Source of the DNA: Pezicula radicicola
Lineage: Eukaryota > Ascomycota > Leotiomycetes > Helotiales > Dermateaceae
Assembly (NCBI GenBank): GCA_003008705.1
Contig: PDUO01000026.1
Span: forward strand, 434,001 to 498,000
Direction: 5' to 3'
DNA: 64,000 bases
Shown: piece after piece, positions 11,570-24,206 of the stretch
How the letters are laid out: the number at the start of each line of letters is the position of its first letter
How positions within the stretch are numbered: the stretch's first letter is position 1
Position numbers and translations under genes: made by a program
The notes under the pieces: model-generated
What the model was told of the DNA's origin: nothing
What the model saw: only the letters and a program-made list of their open reading frames with translations
Databases searched by the model: none

Positions 11570-14500
11570 ATGCCACTCATGATGGACGAAGATATGGACG
11601 TGGACATCAATGACCTCTTTGGAGATGGCGCAGAATTATCATTGCCCTCACGCCCGCCTTCCAAAGAACTTCTTCAGAGGATCGACGAACTTAGAGGAAG
11701 TGGGTGTTGCCAGTAAGTTGGTGAAAGGGCTCTCGAAGACTAAGCTGAGCCTGTATTAGGACTGTTGCATGGTCAAAAACTGGCAGCATTGCCCTCATAA
11801 GCCCAACTGGATCAAATCTGGAATTGAGAAATTTGCGCTGTCACCCAGAGCATGGTAGCTGGGGTTTAAGTGACCCAAGCATAACTCCCCACTTGACCAG
11901 TGACTTGGATGGTGGCCCCTTGAAGCACGTGTGCTGGAGCTCAAATGGCATGGAACTTGCAGTTATCGATTCCTGCGGCCGTGTGACGATACTAAGCATA
12001 GGATCGTCGATAAACAAGCCGACGGTATCTAGAAATGCCATCGTGGATCCTGCCGATGATTTACATGCCGTTGTAGGATGTTATTGGTTGAACATGCAAC
12101 CACACCACCCAAATCGCCCTGTACGTCTGGCATGATGTTATTTGACAAATTGGGACATTGCTGATACAGCCTTAGGGTGCGTTTGTGAATGGTCCGGCAA
12201 TCAGAGAAGGTTCGGGTTTTCGTTACGACTCTTCTCAAGCTCCTGTTTTTGGTCCATACCATCCGAATCCGAGCAAGTCTGCTTTCGTATGTGTCACAAC
12301 CAATGGGTTGCTGAGGGTCTTATGGCCCCAGATAAATGGCCACTGGTATGAGTCGCACACCGAATTGGAGAGTATAGTCTCTTCAGAAGACCTGATTACA
12401 CATGCTTCAATATGCTCCGATAAGAGTAAGTTTCCTATCTTTCACGGACCGTCTTTTTTCAACTAAGTGTTCAAAGGTAATACGCTTATAATTGCTTTTG
12501 CTGCAACTTCCAAACAGCTACGGACCGTGCGGGCTGTGATAGATTGGGGTCTTCCAAAACAATCCGAAAAGATACCGTCAGGTGCGGCAGCCCTAAACCC
12601 GTCTATCAAGACTAGACATCTTGCTGTAACAAGCTGGCTCCAGGAAAGTTCCACACTCAATGCTTCCAATATGGAGTCGGCTATGGTGCAATTATCACAC
12701 TTGGAGTTGTTACCTGCAACTGTAGACGCCGTTGGTAGACTGTCATTTCCAGTAATCGTTGCTATTCGCTCGCATACACCCATCTCAACATCACATTATA
12801 GCCAAGATGTATATACAACTGTGGATAGATGGGAGATTCGAGAAACCCAACAAAAAGTCCATCCAGCTTTCGAGCAGCTAAGCACTCGACGAAACAGCGT
12901 TGGAAGCCAACCAACTGTAAGTTATTGTCCCTATAGATCCACGTATGCTCACGTTTGTACAGCCTACAACATTCCTGACAAAACTACAAAGTTTTTCTAT
13001 GAACAAGATAGTGATCGGCATGCAGCCAGTGAACTTTGGCAAAGTTATTTGCATCGCATATGCCGATAGCTCTGTAGACTATCGTGACCGAGTTACTATG
13101 GCTGAGGTATTCACAGATTGTGATCTTGACCGTGTATGGCATCTGGCGCAGATTGGATTCACGTACACCGATGATGAGCCCTGTAAGATAGCTGAGAAGT
13201 TCCAATCTGTTCGAAACTAGTATTTAACTGTTGATAGGCTTGCAAATGGCGCTATCACCAACCTATTGTTCAATGGTGCAGATAAGAAACGATGGGAAGC
13301 TTAGGTGGAAGCAACTTGATTACCATATGGGAGACATTGGATCATCTATGGAGGATCGTAAGTCCACAGTGTCGCGAGGGGTAGACATCCAAAGCTTATC
13401 ATTTCCAGCACAATATGCAGCAATAATCGCGGCTCTTGCATTATCAAGTGCGACGACGGCGGTGACTTATTGCAACCTAGATGATATACTGGCCACAGCC
13501 CACAAGCATATTAAAGGGGGTGAGTTGAATCTACACAGACCTGAAGTGAGATCAAACTAACGCAACACCAGATTTCGTCCATGACTGGCTCATCGAGCTT
13601 TCCAAGATACTCAAGAACAATGCTGATTATTCAGAACAACTTCATTTTGATCCGCTCATTCGGAATACAGCAATACAGTTGTGTCTCGGTATCCAAGTCT
13701 CTCTGGGCTTTAAAGGAGACTTCGTTCCTAGAACCTTTGCTAGCAAATTTGGTTGGATCGTCCTTCAGCTACGAAATATTGTAATGACTGCGACTATGGC
13801 AGCAAATATGAGAGTTGCTTCAGGCCAAGGCAATGAAAAAGTGACCCCGCTTGAGAATTCTGGTAAGGCCTTGTCAATATAACACTCTCGCGCTCTCCTC
13901 ACTAATGGTCATGTAGAGGTTATAAATGCTCTCGCAGGCTCTATCCGGTGGACCTTAGATCTCATGGCATGGCTTGTCGATACCCTTCTGGCATTGTCTA
14001 CTGATATGCCAGACCTTAAAGACGAATCAAAGTTCTCACTTCCCGACCTACTCTCGCATCTCCGTTCCACAAACAATATATCACTCCACCTTATTCTCTG
14101 TTCCACAACACGAGGGTTTCTCACGGCTGTCTGCCGCCGGATAACTCACGTTGACTACATAGCCCGAAAAACCATGAATCACGGAAATATCACACCCGCT
14201 CTCCACGCCGCTTACCTGCAAGTAGCAACGCTCACCTCATCTGCTAATCTCAAAATCGCAACCTTCGAAGCCCTACTCTCATCACTTACAGTTTCCATCA
14301 AAACAGCTTACGACTCGCAAGAAGCAACTCGCATAACGGAATCAACGCCTGCTAAAACGTGGGAAACCCCACGCAACAAACTCGAGCTAAGAATGCTCTT
14401 CGCCGGTGACTTCCCTGAATTCTTCAAACCCGCTATCGCGCAATTATTCAGCACCCACCTCCTAGCAACACGTGAAGAAATCGACCCGGGAAAACTATTC

Positions 14501-14881
14501 TTCATGGACTTCAGCACCCTAGAAGTCGACGACGATAACGGGAACCCGGGACCACCAATAGGACGAGAAATGCGGCGTCGAAAAGAAAGTGGTCTCACAA
14601 TGGACTCATTCTCGAAGCGCTGGCTTCCCAATCCCAAAAAGCCGCACTCTATCGCGGGTTCAAACCAAAATAGAGGTGCCGAGGAAAATGCTTCGGCGAG
14701 TACACAAGGATTACATACCCCAGGAAAAGTGCGATGGCGGAGATGTGCTAGATGTGCTGCCGTGATGGAGGAGCTCGTGGTTAGTAATACGCAAGCTGTG
14801 CAATGGTTGGTTATGCAGTATCGACGGTGCTTCTGTGGTGGATATTGGGACACGCTTCAACCAGGGAAGACCTTCGCATAA
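11570..14881 (+). CDS. MED16: Mediator complex subunit 16 (Med16/Sin4)
   Basis: Tail-module Mediator subunit linking activators to RNA polymerase II. Eight exons: 11570-11712, 11760-12120, 12176-12425, 12477-12916, 12963-13182, 13238-13519, 13572-13862, 13917-14881, totalling 984 codons (983 aa). All introns are GT-AG, 46-55 bp. The N-terminus is acidic (MDEDMDVDINDLFGDGAELS), followed by beta-propeller-like sequence (TVAWSKTGSIALISPTGSN; VCWSSNGMELAVIDSCGRVT). The middle has MQPVNFGKVICIAYADSSVDYRDR, typical of fungal Med16. The C-terminus carries a paired-Cys motif WRRCARCAAVMEE with YRRCFCGGYWDTL, also typical of the family. Only the exact acceptors of introns 2 and 4 have near alternatives. 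Confidence 0.92.
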
Positions 14882-15533
14882 TTCATATGTTCAGGGTTAG
14901 GGTAGCCTGGCTTGGTCTTTATGAATAGTTGAATCGTCTTTGATTAGCTATGCTTATGCCATGAAATATAGCCCCTTCAGTGCTTTAGTACCCCTATCTT
15001 ATAATCCCGCTTAATTTACCTCCGGAAGAGACCCAAACTCTGTCTGGGGTGCGGATACGATGCGAGTTTTTAGTCATTTGTTTGTTATTTCGAGGCCTGA
15101 GGTCCATCAATAGGTTTCTTAAGGGCTCCAAGCAAGTTAACTCTTTGTGGTATATCTTCAATAGATTCGAGAAGCATTAATAATCATTAGATATTATACC
15201 TCTAATTCTATACGTCGATACAGCATAGGTACGAGTAAAGTCAAAAGCCACATATTTACATCATGACACATCCATCCAGCTTGCCTGGGTCCTGTCTTTC
15301 GCGCAACCCCAAATATGAATAAAATATGTATAAGAAACGGGCAGAGTGGGTATCGTAAAGCCAAATCAAACTCGCAGCCAAAGCCAAATAAAGATATTTT
15401 GCGCCCAATCTCCCCAACAAAAAAGAACAAATTAAAAAAAAATTGAACAAATGAAAATATTGTGTAGCATCGCTTGGTGTGTATGAAGAACTTTTATGAG
15501 AATATGTAGGAAGAAAGAAAAAAATGAAGGTAA
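14882..15533. other. Convergent spacer
   Basis: 650 bp between the 3' ends of MED16 and the 892-aa gene. Short minus-strand frames at 15194-15450 look random. Nothing else seen. Confidence 0.5.
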
Positions 15534-18427
15534 TTAGATAGCCCCTTCATGACCTTCGAGTACTCTTCTGGCTGCATCCAGACGGCGTCTCCAAACTCGG
15601 CTTTCATAGCTGCCGCGTCCGGATTCCTGCAAGCCAAGAACACATTTGCCCAGGCTAGCAACCAATCTCTCTACCAAGATCTGATCCTCTTTAGCAAGCA
15701 TATTGACAGGCGATGGATCGGTGCGGCCATTTTCGACTGTATCACTCTCATTGACACCGGATCCTGCTTTGGATTGATCAGGCGTTGTTGGCTTCGATTT
15801 TGGCTTATTAACTAGTGGGAAACTGCGAGTGGTGCCAGTCGAGGCGAAGGATTCGAAGGAAGAGACAGAGGGACGATGTGGGTTGGTGCGGCTAATTTGG
15901 CGGGCACCGTCGTATATTACAGAGCTTGGTCTGCTTTTATTTTCCTCCGGTGAGGGAGCACGATCTTCGGGTATACTTTCGATGGGAGGGCCGAAAGTTG
16001 ACCGCTTCGCGGGCAAGGGAGTACTTGCGTGAAGAAGATTGGAGTCAGTCACTTGTTGAACTGCGTAGCTATCACGATCTTCTTCATCAAAGGATTGCCC
16101 TGACTTTGCGGTTGCAAAGGTCGCCAATGTTGAGACGGAATCAGTGCTTCCGTTCCTAAGATGGCCCATGGCAGTTCTTGAGTTTTCAGTGTCTATAGGT
16201 CGAGTTGTCGCCACAGAATCATCGGAACTGCAGCTACTAGTACTGCCTCGGCGGCCATTTCTTTGCTGGCTTATCGTTCCTAGTGCACTATGCAGGAAGA
16301 AATGCTCGTAGTCAAACGCATCTTCGCGATCCTCGTGTGATATGGGCATTATTGTGTCATGGTAGACAGAAGCATCGCTCTCACTATCATAATCATCAAG
16401 TTCTTCCCGACTGATAAATTCCTCGTTGTACTCGCTTTCGCTGCCATCAAGAATCTGTTCTTGTTGATCTTCTCCGGTCTCGTAATTCCCCTGCTCCTCT
16501 TTCTCTTCGGGAATACTCTGCGATTCGTGGTGCTCTATCGCAGTATGTTGATTCTCGTGCACATCTTCATATATACTGGTAACATCAGATTCAGCATATT
16601 CAGCGTTTTGTTCGGTTTGTTGCATCTCATTTTCGCTCTTGCCAGGAGATTTTGGCTCAGTACGTTCTTCTTTCCATGGAGCTTGTGATACCAACTTGTC
16701 AGCACTGAGTGGTTCTCCTCCCTCCTCGTAGCCCTTATGTTGAGTATACCACTGTTCAGCGGCTGTGAAAGGACTAGGCGTTCTGAGGCTTTGCATACTA
16801 CGTCGTCGCATATTATCCTCGCGAGCACGATCTCGCAACGAAGATAATCTGCCTTTGAGATCACTCATCTGATCCCGGAGATCCCGCATTTGCATTGATG
16901 AAGCGGATCGAGTAAGACTTCGTGGATTATCATTCTGGCTAAGATAGCCATCGTCTATGCTTGTTCTAGCACCATCACGGTCCCCAAAACTGGGACTAAC
17001 ATCATTCTCACTCAGGGGCTCCAGGGTGACAGCAATCGGAGGAGATGCTTTGCTCGGCGGCGAAGTTCTGGTTAAAGGTGAGGACGACAGAGGACGTGAA
17101 AGACTCCCATGCTTAGAGAGATTTTCCTGACTAGTATGAGGCGAACTTCGAAGCACTCGATTATTCCCCACAAAACCACCCCCAGCACTCGCCGACCGAA
17201 GTACAAACGGCTCTTTCTGTGATTGTACGGACGGAATGGAGTTTTCACTATAAACTCTTGTATGCCCTGGACTTCCTCCTGAGGAACTAGAATACTCGCC
17301 GCGGTGTATCAAAGGAGTCGTTCCGAGCCTAAGTGGAATAAGGCCGTTGTTGTTCTGTGGGGGGGAAGGGGTAGACCTTGACAATGGGCTGCTACTGTGG
17401 ATCGAAGACATTGAGCCGGAAGGTGTAATATAAAGAGAAGTTCGAGCGCGCGTCAGGTTTCCTTCCATATTCTGTACTCTGAATTAGCATTTTTCGATCC
17501 ATTCGAGGACGAAAGTCTTACGTTCAGCCGTCGTTTTGCGTTCAGTAGAATCTGCTCTGCCCTCCTACTTAGTGCGGCACTTGAATTCTTGTCCTCCTCC
17601 TCCTTGCCAATATCGCTCTCTTTCCTTGATAATCTCTGAGTTTCTGAAGCAATGATGGCTTCAGTGTATGAATCCGCGACACTAGAATCTGCAATGCTCT
17701 CCTCATCATCTCCTTGGAACACGCTGTCATCCACACTGACGCCGTCGTCGAAGTCTGCAAATAAGTGCTCGGCTGCTTGTCCCTCGGATGTGATCGTACT
17801 CGTTGATTCCACTGAAGCCTTCCTTTCATGCGTCCCCATCTTCGTCCTCTTGAGCAGAGCGCTGTGCCCCATTGAAGGAGTTGCGCGCATTGGTCCACCC
17901 ATTTGCTTCAAAGCTCTTCTCTCGGCGGGCGCTGGCAGACGTCTAGGTGTGCTTTCTACTTCGGTTACTTCCCCTATATCGCTGAGCATTGTTCCGTTGC
18001 TATATAAATCCTTGGTGTCAGTTTTACAAGTCCTAGAAACCGCGCGGGTGCTAAGACACGATTCTGGTCACCCAGTCTAGAATCTGCTGCGAATGGAAAA
18101 CGCACCCATATATAATTGGAGTTTCTGGTGTTAGAGGGCCTCTCATGTGTGCTGGAGGTCCAATTGAGAAGGTCATATCTGTCGTTCTTGTGTCGTCCCA
18201 TGCGCCGCCACCAGACGGTGAAGGAGGGTCATAGGAATTGTCGTAGGGTAATATCATGTCTGGGTTCGTCAAAGTGCTTCGTTTGGTCAGCGAAATCCTG
18301 TCAGAATAGCAGGTGAACAGTCAGATTCTACGTACGGAGACGCGGGTAACGTTGGATACGGCATGGTGGTGGTAGTGGTTGTCGTCGTTTGTACGCCGGT
18401 TCCCGTATGCAAGTTACCGTATGCCAT
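15534..18427 (-). CDS. Ser-rich protein of unknown function, 892 aa
   Basis: Exons 18427-18336, 18276-18106, 17999-17522, 17471-15534 (893 codons). Introns are gtacgt..cgaag, gtgcgt..tatag and gtaaga..tacag, and each junction restores an open frame (PTLPASPTLTNPD; TPIIYGNGTMLSD; KRRLNNMEGNLTRA). The protein is mostly disordered: a Thr run near residue 15, many SP/TP sites, acidic blocks, and one short coiled coil (MQMRDLRDQMSDLKGRLSSL). The last 50 residues (EDQILVERLVASLGKCVLGL..) look folded. I do not recognise the family. The reading frame also stays open 84 nt upstream of the chosen ATG, so an extra 5' exon is possible. Divergent from the GNAT gene. Confidence 0.8.
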
Positions 18428-19493
18428 CACGGGCTCCTGCTCGTCAAATGGCCGCTGCTCTCGTGGGGTAAGGGAGTACAGTATTGACTTGTAGCTCCCG
18501 AAAACACAAGCTCATCGGTCAGTAGGGTTCTTAGTAGTTAAGAAAATTTGAGGGTCGTGTTATTGCGATTGACATGGAGAAGAGCGATAAGGGGGGGCGA
18601 TAGGGAGCGTTGTATTGGTGAAAAGAGGAGAATTGTAGCGGAGTGCTAGAATAGGATTTCATAAGGATGCATTGTAGATGAACGCGTACACTGCTAGCAT
18701 TATGGTTCTGATAAGGTATAATGTTGAGAAAGGAAGTGCTGTTTGCGACCTGGCTTGGCACTGTCTAGAAGGCAATTTCTTAGCCCGGGTGCCCCTAATC
18801 ATGTAATCTCAGACCCCATCAAATCCATCCCATCTCATCCCCGACAGACGTTCTGACCAAGGCAGCATTTCTGCAGCCGACGCTTGCTCTGCTTACAGGG
18901 CTTCAGGGCCTGTCCATGCCGACCTTAGCGCGTCCCCGGTACCTGAGTTCGAAAATTAACACAGCACAGGCGAAATCAATCTCAGGCGGGGATGAGCATT
19001 GGGATCTCCAAACTGTAAAAATAATTCCGACCATGGATGCTGGCGAAGAATTTGCTGCTAGCCTGCCACGGAGTTGCGCAAATTATCCGGCATACAGTAC
19101 GAGTTACTCCGTGATGGACATACGAGCCTTACAAAAGAAGAACAAATGCAGGTTTACCACTTAGACAGCAGCAGTTCACGGAGTTTGCATAAGCTGTTTA
19201 TGGGTTCATGCAATGCTTATGATTCACGCCGACCGAAAAAGCGTCACGGAATCGGAGACCACGACGCTTGGAAGGCAACAGTAGTCATACGGTACCCCCA
19301 CTGTACAAAATGTACCTATGGCCTGGTACGATAGAATAGGTAAGTATAAAGGCCTTCTGAAGGACAAGGCTGGAATATCTGGAGTTTCCCTCGTTCTCTA
19401 AGGTACGTTAAATTCGCCAGCCTATGCCGTACCAACAAAAAGTCGCAATTTCAAAGCCCTTCAAAGAAACCCTACCCGAAGAACTCAACCAAT
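18428..19493. promoter_or_regulatory. Divergent spacer between the 892-aa gene and the GNAT gene
   Basis: About 1.07 kb. The part next to the 892-aa gene (18428-18511) is open in that gene's frame and preceded by CTACTAAG/CTACTGACC sequences resembling a branch site. Small plus frames at 18916-19334 overlap each other and have no recognisable content. Confidence 0.45.
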
Positions 19494-20261
19494 ATGGTTC
19501 TCTCAACACTACAAGGCTTTGTACTTCAGCCTGCAAGCCCAGAAGACGTATATCCTATGACCCAGGTGTATTGCAGTGCATTTGCAAACGACTATTTCTA
19601 CTCTGTCAACTTTCCCAAGGACACATGTAACCAAGCGTCTTTAGAGCGGTGGCTTGCAGAACGCTTCGCTTCGCTGTTCAACAAGCCGGGGGTCTTTCAA
19701 TTTGTGGTTAGAGAGTCGAGTACAGGAAAGCTGGTTGGATTCTCAAGATGGGCATGTCCCATCGTCCTTACGGAAGAGCAGAAGGAGAATAGCAAGAAGT
19801 TAAAGGAAGAGGCTGAGGAGAGGAAGAAAAATGGTGTATCTCCGTTTCCTGAAGGCGCCAACGCTGAATCCCTTGCTGCGATGTTCGAAGGCATTGCGCA
19901 AGCGGAAGAAAAGTGGGTAAGGTCAGAGGAGATGTATGGTAGGCAATCACGCCTTTCTTGCAGTTCAATTAGGTTGCTGACTATCAATGTAGTTGTCCAA
20001 TTCTTGGCTGTTCATCAGGATTATCAAGGCAAAGGAATAGGCAAAATGTTACTCAGACACGGCCTCAAGCTTGCTGATGCGGAAGGTAAACAGACATACA
20101 TCGAAGCAACGGCAGCTGGCCGCCTAGTTTATTCAAAGCTTGGCTGGAAGGATATCGATTTGTTTATTTTGGATGTAACCAAGTGGCTTGGTCCTGAAGC
20201 GAAGCCAGGCAAGCTGTGGATAATGATGCGAGATCCCCAACCGGTACAAGTCTTGCAGTAG
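19494..20261 (+). CDS. GNAT-family N-acetyltransferase
   Basis: Two exons, 19494-19938 and 19993-20261 (238 codons, 237 aa). The 54-bp intron (gtaggc..atgtag) is a multiple of three, so the frame is also open if it is retained; the spliced form reads EEMYVVQFLAVHQDYQGKGIG and fits the family better. GNAT landmarks: QPASPEDVYPMTQVYCSAF at the N-terminus; QFVVRESSTGKLVGFSRW for the central strand; LAVHQDYQGKGIGKMLLRHG, the acetyl-CoA pyrophosphate loop (Q/RxxGxG); YIEATAAGRLVYSKLGWKDID at the end. A Lys/Glu-rich helix (KENSKKLKEEAEERKK) is inserted between strands, common in fungal members of this class. The substrate cannot be told from sequence. Confidence 0.88.
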   Translation: MVLSTLQGFVLQPASPEDVYPMTQVYCSAFANDYFYSVNFPKDTCNQASLERWLAERFASLFNKPGVFQFVVRESSTGKLVGFSRWACPIVLTEEQKENSKKLKEEAEERKKNGVSPFPEGANAESLAAMFEGIAQAEEKWVRSEEMYGRQSRLSCSSIRLLTINVVVQFLAVHQDYQGKGIGKMLLRHGLKLADAEGKQTYIEATAAGRLVYSKLGWKDIDLFILDVTKWLGPEAKPGKLWIMMRDPQPVQVLQ

Positions 20262-22026
20262 GGCAATTCATTCTACAATCTGGTAGCCAGAATGTTGAGC
20301 TCGGAATGAAGAACGTTAGTAAATAGAGTATTAGAACCATCGCAGTGACTGCCAGTTCTATAGTCTGTAGATGGATGGTCGAGACTAGAGGTTAGCTTAG
20401 CGTGAGAGTCGCATTAAGTTTATACTTCTAAGTTGGTGACCATTCAGATCCAATCAGTGGTTAAAATGAATCGGTCTTATGAAAACTCCTTCCAGCTGAT
20501 CAAATCCTCTGGCTGATTATATCAATACCCTAAATTACCGCTTGACCTAACTCGATATTCATCGTTGTAGTTTACCTTGCCTACAAGGGAAGAGACAATT
20601 CAGGTAATCATACTAAATGAATATCCCATAGCTCCCTAATAAATGACTATAAGATAGCCTAACGCTTAACACGCACTATTGTTTGAATTCATTATAGACA
20701 GTTGTGCAAGTTATTGACAAATCATTTTAGACGAAGAGTGCTTTTGTGTAATAGCGGGTCAAAATGCAAACCTACAATCTTTGATGACTATTCGGGGTTC
20801 GAGGTCTTAATCATGGTCTCTTCATAAAGACCTTATGAATTGCTCATTTCAATAATTCCCTTGCCGGACTGTAGACCAATTTACTTGACTAAATCATCCA
20901 AATCAAGTGGGTCACCCAAAAGTTAACTTAAGTCAAGCGAGCTGCCGCAAAGTGAACTCAACTGGGTTACTTAAAAACCACCACACACCTCGCCCCTAGA
21001 TGGATGTCTCTCTCCTCAACATTCCCACAGATCACAAGGTTATAGCTCCATAGAGTTCCTAACAACTGTAAGAAATGGGTTCTCTTTTGAGGTTTGAGTA
21101 GGTGCACTGTGCCAATGGCTTATAACTTTTAACAAGACTCTCGAATCACCTCTTCAAGGTGTGATCAGTGAAAAGGACCCCGATCATTTGAGATCAAAAT
21201 GGCCCTCTCTCCCAGGCAGTTATCTCTTTCTCAAATATATGGAAGCTCTCGTGGGTTTTGTTTTGCAATATCTGAGGCTTTTTTTTATGTACTATTTCGA
21301 CTCGCTAAATCTGAGAAGCGATAGGTGTTTTGAGGTTACTGGATTCTTTTGGAATTCTTTGAGAACTTAATTTGCTCTCTTTAAAACCCGCTTTAAATAA
21401 ATTGAACTAACAGTTCTCTTATTCAAAGACACCACTAGTTTTTGATCACTGTTTTGTCAAGTTCACTCTACATTCTTCAGAAAGGACTCCGTGGTCGCAT
21501 AACTTCAGCAATAAGAACACCATATCAAAAGAATGCTCGGTTTCTTAGAAACCTCTAATGCTCAGATTTTGCTTGGATATTACCCGTTCTAGATGATGAA
21601 AGATAAGGCTGTTGCGTTATTGACTTCCGAATTGTGCTGAGACTTTGATAATTGGACATTATCACGAAGGAATAAGAGTAAGACAATGAATGAATCTAGA
21701 TAGGATGAGGCTAAATTCGTAAACACATAAAGGACGGTACCTAACTATCACGATTCTGTGTTCTAAACCCATAGTCCTATAGTTATTGCATGCATCGTAC
21801 TCCAAAAAAATAAAATAGTACACCTGAAAGTCTTAGCAATGCTGGACGCTCCGTCTTCAGGAAAATGCCCGACATAAGCACGCTAGTATGACATTTATTA
21901 AGGCAAAACATTTAAAAGTTTCACTGAACTATCCTTTGATTAAACAGCTGAATTGAAGGTAGAACGATGCTGGTGTTCTGTATGAGTTTTAAGAGTTCGA
22001 TTGTTATTTTTGGCCCAAGTATTATA
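20262..22026. other. AT-rich spacer with a repeat relic
   Basis: 1.8 kb with no convincing gene. The frame at 21161-21370 (69 aa) lacks recognisable content. At 20881-20975 there is a block of CAAGT/TAACTTAAGT-type words that recurs in other spacers of this window (see repeat entries). The high AT content would fit old repeats mutated by RIP, which is inference. Confidence 0.5.
20881..20975. repeat. Relic of dispersed TAACTTAAGTCAAG-type repeat
   Basis: Contains AGTTAACTTAAGTCAAGCGA at 20921-20940, closely matched by GTTACTTAAATCAAGCGAGG at 54711-54730. Flanking TTACTTGACTAAATCATCC and GGGTTACTTAAAAACC belong to the same word set. Confidence 0.45.
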
Positions 22027-23867
22027 TCATTCAGCTACTACCGATGAAGACACAATGATGCTGGGCAGGTCCTTGATATCGACATGTTCTTGGCTGCTCA
22101 TATCCACGACTCTGACAGCTTCAATACCAACGATGCCTACTTTGAGAGCTACGAACGTCAACTCAACCATATGGCAAGCTGAAGGAGATAGAGGCCCAAC
22201 TCTGGTGTCTGTGCTCAGACAAATTACCTCCGCCGAATCAACAGCTGAATTTCGCTGCATCGCATAAACAATATTCTCGTCCACTACAGCGTCGGCTACC
22301 TTACTATCCTTGCGAATACCTTTATATCCAGTTGATGGTGGGCGAGTGACCCGAGCATCACTTCTCCGTCGTTTTGGTAGCACCACAAGAGCGAGTTTTC
22401 GAGCTCTGTCCGACCGATTGACAATGAATGCGGACCAGAGAAAGGGAACACCAGGATATATTAACTCCTCAGGTGAAGGACCAGTGAAGGTCACCGTTAC
22501 ACCAAAATCGGGGACAGAGGACGAACGCTCTTGGCGCGTGGTGAGCTCTACGGCTGGAAGTGAGTCAGGTCGGCTGATAGCTAGTGAAGAGACAGTCGGT
22601 ACGGTATCAAAAGAAGAACCCAGAGAGAGCTGAGAAGGACGATGCTGGCGAACAATGGGCTGGGTAGGGTTCCCGAAACCAGGATTGACAGGTGGTGTAA
22701 AGTCAAGCACCGTTGTCCAGTGCATTGATATCTTGGGTTGGCAGATCCCAGATGTGAGGTTTGCTATGGCTTGTATAGAGATGTCCAATGTCCGGATCTG
22801 AGACTTGTTGGTGATGTCCATGTCATCGGGTAATATTCGATATAGAAACGTGACATCGTCTTGTGGCTGACATATTATGGGTAATTTGAGGCCCGGAACA
22901 TCATTCAAACTTTCTACAACACCACCAGAGATTTTCAAAGTGACTTCCACTACTGTGATTTCACAGTTGGCAAAAGGAGTGATATCAACGTCCAAAGAAG
23001 CAACCACAGAGGGGTTTGTTGGTGTTGTGCTAGGCCTGGAGTACCTCACCCGCGCATTGATTGCCGGATAGACCTTTATTGACTGCCTCGAGATGTTTTT
23101 GAGAGGCCGCATCAGATCTCGGACGGATTGGGTCACTGGTGCCACACGGGATACCCTGAGAGCAGATAGGTGCGGCTTGATGCCATCTAAAGCTGGATCG
23201 TCGCTAAAAGCTTCTAATAGATTCATGCCAGAAGGAACCTGACTTGGTAAATACTCTTCCCTCAAAGCCTCAGCTTGCACCTGCTCAGCTGGCTTCAAAC
23301 TGGCAGAAGCAGAAAACACGACTGATGGATTTTGGAGGCGAAGTCTTGGCCTCCCAAGTAAAGCTGCTAACCTCCAGACCACAATGATGTGCCCTTCTCC
23401 GCCACTGTCATCTGGTCCTTGTACGACAATCATTGGATCTTCGGTATCTTGAATAGATCCTGTGTATATGGTCTCTTGACTTGGTGGCCCATCATAGTTT
23501 TCTGTTGCGGCATTGACCACTTGCGCTTCGAGAGTAACGGCGAGCCTTCCAAGGTACGACCTCAATGTTCGTTCGTCAAAGTAGGGGGTTTGCAACGCGA
23601 CAAAGACGTCAACAGTTTCATCTAGGATCTAAGAATGAGTAAGATATAGACCTTGTCATATAGTAAGAAGTACTAACCAAAGAAGAGAGCCTGCCGCTGG
23701 GGAATAGAGGCAAAAGGTGAAGCTTGGCCGTCGTCAAGCCGTTCTACTGAGCCGCTCAATGCCTCCTCGATGTTCAAGGTGCTTGAAAGGGGTATAATCG
23801 TGTCCAATACAGAGCTCTCGACGAAGTCTAAGCTTCCCCTCGGAGCTGCCTCTGTAGATTCCATCAT
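22027..23867 (-). CDS. TRS65: TRAPP complex subunit Trs65
   Basis: Subunit of TRAPP II, a guanine-nucleotide exchange factor for Golgi Rab GTPases in secretory and endocytic traffic. Exons 23867-23678 and 23621-22027 (595 codons, 594 aa); the intron runs gttagt..cctag and joins RQALFF to DETVDVFVALQTPYFDERTL. ATG 23867 is chosen; 23864 is a second in-frame ATG. Family-like stretches include EDPMIVVQGPDDSGGEGHIIVVWRL, RPRLRLQNPSVVFSASASL, beta-rich Ig-like C-terminal sequence (FGVTVTFTGPSPEELIYPGVPFLWSAFIVNRS), and a closing ICLSTDTRVGPLSPSACHMVELTFVALKVG. The identity rests on my recall of the fungal Trs65 family. Divergent from PRP40 with a 339-bp shared promoter. Confidence 0.82.
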
Positions 23868-24206
23868 CTTCACGGAGGTATCTGTTATGTTATGGTCGTC
23901 CTTCAGAACTTTCCTCCGATTAGGGAAGTTGTTTTATTAGAACATTAGAGGGTATGAATTTGTGAGGGAATAGAATCACAGTATTTAGTAAATAGTTGGT
24001 TTAGATTGATCCGTAACTGGAGAGACGTTGCCTGCCTCGGAGCTTCAGAGCTTCCCAGCCTCATCAGCCTGACATCTAACCCCTGCAAATAACTAGCGTG
24101 AATTGATCGCGAAGCTACTGTAAACGGATGGGCCGAATTTCTTTGCGACCTGCTTTGCTGAATTACAACCGCATCCGACCGTTCTATCACTGAACAATCC
24201 GCCATC
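23868..24206. promoter_or_regulatory. Short divergent promoter, TRS65 / PRP40
   Basis: Only 339 bp separate the two start codons, so the promoters must overlap. No specific motif can be assigned. Confidence 0.6.

Noticed and set aside
14308..14853. 181-aa minus-strand frame
   Set aside because: Antisense shadow of the last MED16 exon.
19494..20261. Single-exon GNAT without intron
   Set aside because: The frame is open by chance through a 54-bp intron with good GT-AG ends; the spliced protein matches the acetyl-CoA-binding strand better.
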